A stretch of 19,686 nt of DNA from an uncultured Carnobacteriaceae bacterium. GTDB taxonomy: Bacteria; Bacillota; Bacilli; Lactobacillales; Aerococcaceae. A model generated the notes under the pieces. It searched no databases, was not told where the DNA came from, and worked only from the letters and a program-made list of their open reading frames with translations. Each line of letters starts with the position of its first letter. Position 1 is the stretch's first letter. The stretch covers positions 1 to 19,686 of the forward strand of contig CALHVK010000079.1 in the NCBI GenBank assembly GCA_938039195.1, given 5' to 3'. The position numbers and the translations under genes are program-made. This document shows positions 6,595 through 12,930 of this stretch, piece after piece.

Positions 6595-8767
6595 GTTTCA
6601 AGAAACATTAGGAATTTTATATGTACCTGCGCTATTAGGCGTCACATTCCTATTTTTATTAATTTTAGGATGGAGTAATGTACAGCCAACTTCGTATTCT
6701 CTGGCCTTGAATCAAGTGGCCAAAGAAACGATTCGTTCACCTAGAACTATTGAGGATAAAGAGCAAACTGAGAAAAATCAACAGATGGCGATGGATGGTG
6801 TTGGAGATATTTATGTCTTTGACCAAAGTCGCGAGCAACAACAAATTGATAAAGTGAAGCAGTTCTTCCAAGCCATCAAAACAGTGGCTGCGAAGGCCTC
6901 AAGTGAAATCTTTGCGACTGATTCTACAACGACGACGTCAGGTGAAGTGTCAACAAGAGTCGCAACGATTCAAGATCGTCTCACTTATTTCAAGAAAAGT
7001 CTAGATTCAGAAAACAAATCGATTCGAGATTTTGCTTTGTATATTCCAGATAGTGTCATCATTCAATTGCTTTCTGTTAGCTCAGATAAATTAGATGATT
7101 ACGAATCCGCTCTTGAAAATGCTATTAAAGAGCAAATGGACAAATCGATTACAGAATCTAATTTGCTTCAAGCACAAGAAGCCGCAAAGAAATCATTATT
7201 TAATGGCGGATTTACAGATAATGAACGTGAAATGCTAGGACAACTATTAACGAACAGTATCGTTGTCAATAATGTTGTTGATAAAGATGCAACGAATAGT
7301 GCAAAGGAAAATGCAAAACAAAGCGTTTCTCCGGTTCGTATTTTACAAGGACAAGTATTGATTCAAGAGGGGCATATTATTACCCAAGAAGACTTGAGAA
7401 TTCTCGAATTATTAGGAATTGATGGCAATTCAAGTAATTATCATCAACTGTATAGTTATTTGTTATTCCTAGGAATTTTAATGATTTCGCTATTAGCGTT
7501 TACTTTCCGCTTTAAGCTTAGTGCCTCTAAGAAAGAGTGGGATACACGCGTTAATGAATTGACTGTTTTCTCAGTTGTATTTACGATTGGTGCTACTTTG
7601 CTGAAGATTCTTTCGTTTCTTCAAAATCGTGGGATTGATTATATTGGTGTTGCATTCCCGATTGCAGGATTCATCTACATCATTTATAAGTTAACGACGA
7701 AGTTTTACTTCACGATTATTGCGATGGTAGTATACCCGATTTTAGTCTGGTTTATGTTTGGTAGTGATAGTATTAATACGGAAATTGCCTTAACCACAGT
7801 TTTCTTCTCGTTAGCTGCATGGCTAGGTGTGATTCAAGAAGTTTACTGGAAAGATTTATCTTGGATTAAACAGTTACTATTACACATTTTTATTCCAGTT
7901 GCATTGATGCCTCCATTTATATTCTTTAGTAACTATGAATTGATTTCCACACAATCTGGTTGGCTAGTTGCTTTTGCTGCAATCAGTGGATTTTTATCGT
8001 ATTTGATACCGATTATTTTAATGCCGTACTTTACTTACTTATTTGAAGATAGTTCAGTATTATTATGGGCAGAATTGTCAAATCCAAACCAACCGTTGTT
8101 AAAAGAGTTGATTACAAAAGCTCCAGGAACTTATCATCATAGTCTAATGGTGGCCAATATATCTGCAAACTGTGTTGAAGCGATTGGTGGAGATTCACAA
8201 TTGGCAAGAGTAGCTTGTTATTACCACGATATTGGTAAAACAGAGCATCCATTCTTCTTCATTGAGAATTTGCCATCCCATATGGAAAGTCCTCATAAAA
8301 TGATTGGTCCTTATGAATCGAAAGAAATTATTTTTGATCACGTTCGTAAAGGTGTAGAAATTCTAAAACAACATCAATTACCACAATCAGTAATTGATAT
8401 TTGTGCAGAACACCACGGAACAACATTAATGAAATATTTCTATGCAGAAGCCTTAAAGGAAAATCCAGATGCAGATGAAGCTGATTTCAGATATCCAGGA
8501 CCTAAACCTCAGACGAAAGAATCAGCAGTTATCAATATTGTGGATAGTGCAGAGGCGGCAACTCGTGCGATGAAAGAACCAACGCTCGAGAAGGTTCAAA
8601 ACTTAGTTCATTCGATTATTATGAATCGCTTAGAGGATGAGCAATTTGTTGAATGTGATATTACGATGAGAGAATTAGCGATTATCGAAAAGAATATCGT
8701 GGCTTCTTTAAACGGAACATTCCACTCAAGAATTGAATATCCAAAATTACCGAAAAAACAATCATAA
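6575..8767 (+). CDS. pgpH: 7TM-HD family cyclic-di-AMP phosphodiesterase (PgpH/YqfF)
   Basis: Membrane phosphodiesterase; characterised PgpH proteins hydrolyse c-di-AMP, the messenger controlling potassium and osmotic balance. From GTG 6575 the protein has 730 residues, near the 711 of B. subtilis YqfF. Order: one N-terminal helix (about 17-32), an extracellular 7TMR-HDED domain (to about 285), seven membrane segments (about 290-490) and a cytoplasmic HD domain with HHSLMVANIS, His551-Asp552 in YYHDIGKTEHP, and ICAEHHGT. The same frame is open back to ATG 6458, but that start lies inside phoH. GTG 6575 has GAGGTG 6 nt upstream and gives the expected N terminus (MRQKLRKFQETLG). Translational coupling to phoH is likely. 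It ends at the terminator at 8775-8820. Confidence 0.95.
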   Translation: MRQKLRKFQETLGILYVPALLGVTFLFLLILGWSNVQPTSYSLALNQVAKETIRSPRTIEDKEQTEKNQQMAMDGVGDIYVFDQSREQQQIDKVKQFFQAIKTVAAKASSEIFATDSTTTTSGEVSTRVATIQDRLTYFKKSLDSENKSIRDFALYIPDSVIIQLLSVSSDKLDDYESALENAIKEQMDKSITESNLLQAQEAAKKSLFNGGFTDNEREMLGQLLTNSIVVNNVVDKDATNSAKENAKQSVSPVRILQGQVLIQEGHIITQEDLRILELLGIDGNSSNYHQLYSYLLFLGILMISLLAFTFRFKLSASKKEWDTRVNELTVFSVVFTIGATLLKILSFLQNRGIDYIGVAFPIAGFIYIIYKLTTKFYFTIIAMVVYPILVWFMFGSDSINTEIALTTVFFSLAAWLGVIQEVYWKDLSWIKQLLLHIFIPVALMPPFIFFSNYELISTQSGWLVAFAAISGFLSYLIPIILMPYFTYLFEDSSVLLWAELSNPNQPLLKELITKAPGTYHHSLMVANISANCVEAIGGDSQLARVACYYHDIGKTEHPFFFIENLPSHMESPHKMIGPYESKEIIFDHVRKGVEILKQHQLPQSVIDICAEHHGTTLMKYFYAEALKENPDADEADFRYPGPKPQTKESAVINIVDSAEAATRAMKEPTLEKVQNLVHSIIMNRLEDEQFVECDITMRELAIIEKNIVASLNGTFHSRIEYPKLPKKQS

Positions 8768-8774
8768 AATGTAG

Positions 8775-8820
8775 ACTCCCTTCTATACTGGGCACAGTTC
8801 CAATAGAAGGGAGTATTTTT
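8775..8820 (+). terminator. Rho-independent terminator after pgpH
   Basis: A perfect 12-bp stem, ACTCCCTTCTAT (8775-8786) with ATAGAAGGGAGT (8803-8814), encloses a 16-nt loop in which TGG and CCA can add three pairs. It is followed by ATTTTT. It lies 7 nt after the pgpH stop and separates this unit from ybeY. Confidence 0.88.
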
Positions 8821-8870
8821 ATGAAAAGAGTGGATTCTTCAGCCTTCAAAGTTCCAATAATGTAGGGAGT
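8796..8870 (+). repeat. Imperfect direct repeat between pgpH and ybeY
   Basis: Copy one (8796-8814) and copy two (8850-8870) share AGTTCCAATA at the left end and GGGAGT at the right end, with two extra bases in the second. Copy one forms the 3' arm of the terminator; copy two runs up to the ybeY -10 box. It may be coincidence or a local duplication. Confidence 0.4.
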
Positions 8871-8871
8871 T

Positions 8872-8880
8872 TGTTACAAT
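8872..8880 (+). promoter_or_regulatory. Possible extended -10 promoter for ybeY-dgkA-era-recO
   Basis: TGTTACAAT gives a TACAAT -10 box (8875-8880) with a TGn extension. The matching -35 position (8852-8857, TTCCAA) agrees with consensus at only three positions. It lies 30 nt before the ybeY ATG and after a strong terminator, so some promoter is required here. Confidence 0.5.
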
Positions 8881-8910
8881 AATAGTGACTTTAAAAAAGG
8901 AGTAATAATT

Positions 8911-9399
8911 ATGATTATCGAAATTATTGATGAAACAGAAGTAGTCCCAGAAAGCCATCAAGAGCTTGTGCATAAAGTCGTTTCTTTTGCAGCAGATTAT
9001 TTGAAAATTCCTGCAAATAAAGAGTGTAGTATTTCGTTTGTTTCAAGCGAACGAATTCGTGAAATCAATCGTGATTTTAGAAATATTGATAAAGTAACAG
9101 ATGTTATTAGCTTTGCGCTAGATGATTCAGATGATGATTTCCAAAGTATGCAATCCATTATGGAAGAAGACGATAGTTTTGTAACGTCTATCGGAGATAT
9201 TGTGATTTCTTTAGACCGTGCAAAAGAACAAGCGGAAGACTATGGACATTCGCTCGAACGTGAACTTGGATTTTTAGCATTGCATGGTTTCTTGCATTTA
9301 AATGGATATGACCATCAAACAGAAGAAGAGGAAGCTGAAATGACAGGATTGCAAAAAGAAATCCTAGAAGCATATGGGTTAAAACGAGATGACGCATAA
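8911..9399 (+). CDS. ybeY: Endoribonuclease YbeY (16S rRNA maturation)
   Basis: Zinc-dependent single-strand endoribonuclease involved in 16S rRNA 3'-end processing and 70S quality control. The protein has 162 residues. The UPF0054 signature HGFLHLNGYDH supplies the three zinc-binding His (125, 129, 135), and the preceding part shows the NRDFRNIDKVTDVISFAL segment with the conserved TDVLSFxL-like motif. AAAAAAGGAG lies 8 nt before the ATG. Its end overlaps dgkA by 11 nt, and era, whose product works on the same 16S 3' end, follows. An acidic stretch (DDSDDDF, later MEEDDSF) near residues 70-90 is a common feature of the family in Gram-positives. Confidence 0.97.
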   Translation: MIIEIIDETEVVPESHQELVHKVVSFAADYLKIPANKECSISFVSSERIREINRDFRNIDKVTDVISFALDDSDDDFQSMQSIMEEDDSFVTSIGDIVISLDRAKEQAEDYGHSLERELGFLALHGFLHLNGYDHQTEEEEAEMTGLQKEILEAYGLKRDDA

Positions 9400-9769
9400 G
9401 CAGACTGAAAAAAATTCTAACTTTCTAACATCGCTTAAACACGCACTTCATGGAATCTTGACAGTTATTCAAGAAGAGCGAAATATGAAAGCTCATTTAT
9501 GCATTGCATTTGTAGCCATCATTATTAGTTTCTTTTCTAAATTATCTGCACTCGAATGGTGTTTTATTTTACTTTGTATTTTCATTGTATTTCTCATGGA
9601 AATTTTAAACACCGTTGTTGAAAATTTAGTCGATTTACTAGTGAAGAAGGAATATCATATTGAAGCAAAGAAGGCAAAAGATATTGCTGCAGGTGGAGTG
9701 TTGTTAAGTGCAGGCTTCACGGTCATTATTGCGATTATCATTATTTTGCCGAAATGGATTCATTTTTAA
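9389..9769 (+). CDS. dgkA: Undecaprenol/diacylglycerol kinase, DgkA family
   Basis: Small integral membrane kinase. In Gram-positive bacteria this family mainly phosphorylates undecaprenol, feeding the lipid carrier used for peptidoglycan and other wall polymers. The protein has 126 residues: a cytoplasmic N terminus, then three membrane segments (about 32-49, 54-72, 98-121). The catalytic signature EILNTVVENLVDL is present with Glu71, Asn74 and Glu78, followed by KAKDIAAGGVLL. The ATG lies within the last codons of ybeY (11-nt overlap), implying coupled translation. era starts 9 nt after its stop; cdd, which separates these two genes in B. subtilis, is missing. Confidence 0.95.
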   Translation: MTHKQTEKNSNFLTSLKHALHGILTVIQEERNMKAHLCIAFVAIIISFFSKLSALEWCFILLCIFIVFLMEILNTVVENLVDLLVKKEYHIEAKKAKDIAAGGVLLSAGFTVIIAIIIILPKWIHF

Positions 9770-9778
9770 GGAGAGAAT

Positions 9779-10687
9779 ATGACAAAATCATTTAAATCAG
9801 GATTTGTAGCGATTGTGGGACGCCCTAATGTCGGCAAATCAACATTTATGAATTATGTGCTTGGACAAAAGATTGCGATTATGTCTGACAAGGCACAAAC
9901 GACAAGAAATAAAATCCAAGGAGTCTATACGAAAGAGGATGCGCAAATCGTATTCTTAGATACTCCAGGGATTCATAAACCAAAACATGAGCTTGGCGAA
10001 TTCATGGTGAAGAGTGCCTATTCTGCGTTGAAAGAAGTAGATGCAGTCTTATTTATGGTTAACGCTAGTGAAAAACGTGGACCAGGGGACGACTTCATTA
10101 TTGAAAAGCTTAAAGGAATTAAGACACCGATTTTCTTAGTGTTGAATAAGATTGACCTTGTCACACCAGAAGTCTTACTAGAACGTGTGGAAAGTTATAA
10201 AGATGCACTTGATTTTGCTGGTGTATTCCCAATTTCAGTACTACAAGGAAATAATGTCAATGAACTGATGGAAGGGTTGATTAATGCACTTCCTGAAGGG
10301 CCACAATATTATCCAGCAGATCAAATCACAGATCACCCTGAGTATTTTGTTGTTTCAGAATTGATTCGTGAGAAAATTTTACAGTTAACGCAGGAAGAAA
10401 TTCCGCATTCAGTTGCTGTAACAGTGGATAAAATGCAAAAGGATGAATTCGATAAAGTTCATGTGTATGCAAATATCATCGTGGAGCGAAAATCGCAAAA
10501 AGGGATTATTATCGGTAAAGGTGGACGTCTCTTAAAAGAAATCGGGACGAGAGCTAGACATGATATTCAACAATTACTTGGAAATAAAGTATACCTTGAA
10601 TTGTGGGTAAAAGTTGAAAAAGATTGGCGTAAGCGTAAGAGTAACTTACAAGAATACGGATATCGAGATACAGACTATAGAGATTAG
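9779..10687 (+). CDS. era: GTPase Era
   Basis: Essential GTPase that binds the 3' end of 16S rRNA and helps 30S assembly. The protein has 302 residues, the usual length. The G domain has GRPNVGKST at 14-22, DTPG at 61-64 and NKID at 123-126. The C-terminal KH domain shows IIGKGGRLLKEIG with GKGG at 246-249. AAGGAGAG precedes the ATG. It sits 9 nt after dgkA and 11 nt before recO, the classical dgkA-era-recO order. Confidence 0.98.
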   Translation: MTKSFKSGFVAIVGRPNVGKSTFMNYVLGQKIAIMSDKAQTTRNKIQGVYTKEDAQIVFLDTPGIHKPKHELGEFMVKSAYSALKEVDAVLFMVNASEKRGPGDDFIIEKLKGIKTPIFLVLNKIDLVTPEVLLERVESYKDALDFAGVFPISVLQGNNVNELMEGLINALPEGPQYYPADQITDHPEYFVVSELIREKILQLTQEEIPHSVAVTVDKMQKDEFDKVHVYANIIVERKSQKGIIIGKGGRLLKEIGTRARHDIQQLLGNKVYLELWVKVEKDWRKRKSNLQEYGYRDTDYRD

Positions 10688-10698
10688 GATGGAAACGA

Positions 10699-11487
10699 AT
10701 GGAGTATTATCACTATTTTGATGGAATCGTCTTAATGAGACAGGTGTATCGTGAGAAAGATATGCTCGTTAAAATTTTGACGAGAGACCACGGAAAGTTA
10801 ATGTTCTTTTTACGAAATGCGCAACAGAGCAATCATCCATTGACAGCTGCGACACAGGTGTTTACAAGAGCGACTTTCCTAGGACATATTCATCAAAATG
10901 GGTTTAGTTTTCTAAAGGATAGTCACGATATAAAACCTGCGACGATTGTCTTACAAGATGTAAAGGCACAAGCAGTTTTAGCGTATTTAACACAATTAAC
11001 AGATGCGGTGATGGATGACCATATTGTCAATCAGACGGTCTTCCAATTACTTTGGGATTGTATTGAAGCGATTAATAACGGAGTCGATGCAGAAGTAATT
11101 TTACACTTCTTTGAAATCAAGATTTTACGGTATTACGGTGTAGAAGTGGAATGGCAACATTGTGTGGTATGTCATAAAGACACAGACTTAGTTGATTTTT
11201 CAATACAGAAACACGGATGTCTGTGTAGCCACCATTTAGATGAAGATGAGTACCGCATGCAGCTGTCTAGAAAAGCATTATATGTTGCAAGGCAATTATC
11301 TCTTGTGAATTCTCCAAAACAAATCGGGTCGATTCAGCTGTCCAAAGAGACAACTTCCGAGTTAAGACGGCTCTTTGATACCATTATGGAAGAATATGTA
11401 GGGATTCGTTTAAAAAGTAAAAAATTCCTAGATCAGATGGTCGCGTGGGAGACGTTAATGCAAGAAAGAGGTAAGGATCAAAAGTAG
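10699..11487 (+). CDS. recO: DNA repair protein RecO
   Basis: Recombination mediator that, with RecR, loads RecA on SSB-coated single-stranded DNA and anneals complementary strands. The protein has 262 residues: an N-terminal OB fold (about 1-80, starting MEYYHYFDGIVLMRQVYREKD), a helical middle and a zinc-finger region with Cys155/Cys158 (CVVC) and Cys174/Cys176 (GCLC), as in many Gram-positive RecO proteins. The ribosome binding site is a modest GGATGGAA. It is the last gene of the ybeY-dgkA-era-recO group. No convincing terminator follows before the glyQS promoter at 11507. Confidence 0.96.
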   Translation: MEYYHYFDGIVLMRQVYREKDMLVKILTRDHGKLMFFLRNAQQSNHPLTAATQVFTRATFLGHIHQNGFSFLKDSHDIKPATIVLQDVKAQAVLAYLTQLTDAVMDDHIVNQTVFQLLWDCIEAINNGVDAEVILHFFEIKILRYYGVEVEWQHCVVCHKDTDLVDFSIQKHGCLCSHHLDEDEYRMQLSRKALYVARQLSLVNSPKQIGSIQLSKETTSELRRLFDTIMEEYVGIRLKSKKFLDQMVAWETLMQERGKDQK

Positions 11488-11506
11488 CGTGAATCGCTGT
11501 CTTTAC

Positions 11507-11535
11507 TTGACTTTTTAAGCAATTATCGGTACTAT
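11507..11535 (+). promoter_or_regulatory. Sigma-A promoter for the glycine T-box operon
   Basis: TTGACT (11507-11512), a 17-nt spacer and TACTAT (11530-11535). It would start transcription near 11542, just before the T-box stem I. It is close to consensus at both boxes (five of six at each). Confidence 0.82.
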
Positions 11536-11550
11536 AGTGAAAGATTAATA

Positions 11551-11743
11551 GGACGTTGACGGTGAGTTTTTTAATGATAAAATGTAGAAGAGAGTATGGG
11601 CTGGTGGAATCCATATCATGGTTCATTAAAAATGGCGCACAAGAGTCTATCAACAATGAAGCTTGGTTTTAAACCAAGAAATTAGGGTGGAACCGCGATT
11701 AGTCGTCCCTATGTATGCTATTAGTGTACATAGGGACTTTTTT
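11551..11743 (+). promoter_or_regulatory. Glycine-specific T-box leader with terminator
   Basis: A riboswitch that senses uncharged tRNA-Gly and allows readthrough. Stem I: base GTTGA (11555-11559) with TCAAC (11650-11654), and a perfect 10-bp helix TTTTTAATGA (11568-11577) with TCATTAAAAA (11623-11632). Directly after this helix comes GGC (11634-11636), a Gly specifier codon in the internal loop; the apical part includes GGTGGAATCC. A hairpin CTTGGT/ACCAAG follows (11662-11678), then the conserved T-box AGGGTGGAACCGCG (11684-11697). Its TGGA is suited to pair with UCCA, and bacterial tRNA-Gly carries U as discriminator. The terminator is GTCCCTATGTA (11705-11715) with TACATAGGGAC (11727-11737), followed by six T. 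It controls the 80-aa gene plus glyQ and glyS. Confidence 0.95.
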
Positions 11744-11768
11744 ATTTATATTAAAGGAGGAAAAGAAT

Positions 11769-12011
11769 ATGGATTTTACAATGGTTATCCCTGCGTCAGA
11801 ATTCAAAGATTTTCAATTAAAGGTGGTGTCTCTAGCACCGATTAAAGTAACCGTTATTGGACATGAGGATGAAGAGTTGGAGCAATTCCAAACAAGTTCA
11901 AGCTACTCAATGTACGGGTTTAAAACAAAAAATGAAGCCATTAAAGAAGTAAAATGTGAAGTTATTCCTGGTGTGATTTATGAATTCTATCCAGTAGTAA
12001 ATGCATTATAG
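11769..12011 (+). CDS. Unrecognised 80-aa protein between the glycine T-box and glyQ
   Basis: I do not recognise this protein. It starts at ATG 11769 with AAAGGAGG 8 nt upstream, an excellent site, and codes for 80 residues: MDFTMVIPASEFKDFQLKVV at the start, EDEELEQFQTSSSYSMYGFK in the middle, FYPVVNAL at the end. It is soluble by eye, mildly acidic, has one Cys and no membrane segment. The pattern of short hydrophobic strands (VVSLAPIKVTVIG, CEVIPGVIYEFYPVV) suggests a small alpha/beta fold. It lies downstream of the T-box terminator and 14 nt before glyQ, so it should be induced by glycine starvation with GlyRS. It has only three Gly residues, so it is not a Gly-codon leader peptide. Function unknown. 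Confidence 0.82.
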   Translation: MDFTMVIPASEFKDFQLKVVSLAPIKVTVIGHEDEELEQFQTSSSYSMYGFKTKNEAIKEVKCEVIPGVIYEFYPVVNAL

Positions 12012-12025
12012 AAAGGGGATTTATT

Positions 12026-12910
12026 ATGGCAAAAAAATTAAGTGTTCAAGAAATTATTTTAACATTACAAAATTATTGGTCTAATCAAGGTTGCTTGCTT
12101 TTACAAGCGTACGATACTGAAAAAGGTGCAGGGACAATGAGTCCTTATACATTTCTTCGTGCGATTGGACCAGAACCTTGGAATGCGGCGTATGTAGAAC
12201 CTTCACGTCGTCCAGCAGACGGTCGTTATGGAGAAAATCCAAACCGTTTATTCCAACATCACCAATTCCAAGTGGTGATGAAACCATCTCCTGAAAATAT
12301 TCAAGAATTATATTTAGGAAGCCTAGAAGCCCTAGGAATTAACCCATTAGAACATGATATTCGTTTCGTGGAAGACAACTGGGAAAATCCATCTCTTGGA
12401 TGTGCTGGTTTAGGATGGGAAGTATGGCTTGATGGGATGGAAGTGACTCAATTTACATACTTCCAACAAGTAGGTGGATTAGAATGCCACCCAGTCACTA
12501 GCGAAATTACTTATGGTCTAGAACGTCTTGCTTCATACATTCAAGAAGTAGAGAGTGTCTATGATTTAGTATGGACTGGAGATGTTAAATATGGAGATAT
12601 CTTCACTCAACCTGAATATGAACATTCAAAATATGCTTTTGAAGAAAGCAATGCAGAATTATTAATGCAATTATTTACAGACTTTGAAAAAGAAGCGACT
12701 GTATTAATGGAAAAAGGTCTAGTGCACCCAGCTTATGACTATGTTTTAAAATGCTCTCATGCATTTAACTTAATGGATGCTCGCGGAATTATTTCTGCAA
12801 CAGACCGCGCAGGATTCCTTGGACGTATTCGTAAGATGGCTCGTACGATTGCGAAAACTTTCGTAGCTGAACGTGAAGCGCTAGGATTCCCATTATTGAA
12901 AGAGAAATAA
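12026..12910 (+). CDS. glyQ: Glycyl-tRNA synthetase alpha subunit
   Basis: Catalytic-site subunit of the bacterial (alpha-beta)2 glycyl-tRNA synthetase, which charges tRNA-Gly. The protein has 294 residues, the family's usual size, with the highly conserved segments LQNYWSNQGCLLLQAYD, GAGTMSPYTFLRAIGPEPW, YVEPSRRPADGRYGENPNR and ITYGLERLASYIQ. AAAGGGGAT precedes the ATG. It stands 20 nt before glyS in the T-box-controlled operon. Confidence 0.98.
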   Translation: MAKKLSVQEIILTLQNYWSNQGCLLLQAYDTEKGAGTMSPYTFLRAIGPEPWNAAYVEPSRRPADGRYGENPNRLFQHHQFQVVMKPSPENIQELYLGSLEALGINPLEHDIRFVEDNWENPSLGCAGLGWEVWLDGMEVTQFTYFQQVGGLECHPVTSEITYGLERLASYIQEVESVYDLVWTGDVKYGDIFTQPEYEHSKYAFEESNAELLMQLFTDFEKEATVLMEKGLVHPAYDYVLKCSHAFNLMDARGIISATDRAGFLGRIRKMARTIAKTFVAEREALGFPLLKEK

Positions 12911-12930
12911 GAGAGTTTGGAGGAGAGAGA

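Noticed and set aside
8821..8865. 14-codon frame (MKRVDSSAFKVPIM) before ybeY
   Set aside because: It starts right at the terminator T-run, its only purine-rich site is locked in the terminator stem, and nothing links it to ybeY control.
11484..11498. Small hairpin AGCG/CGCT just after recO as a terminator
   Set aside because: The stem has only four pairs and the following tract (GTCTTTA) is not a proper T-run.
11663..11845. 60-codon open frame starting in the T-box
   Set aside because: It runs through the T-box and terminator, has no ribosome binding site, and overlaps the better-supported 80-aa gene.
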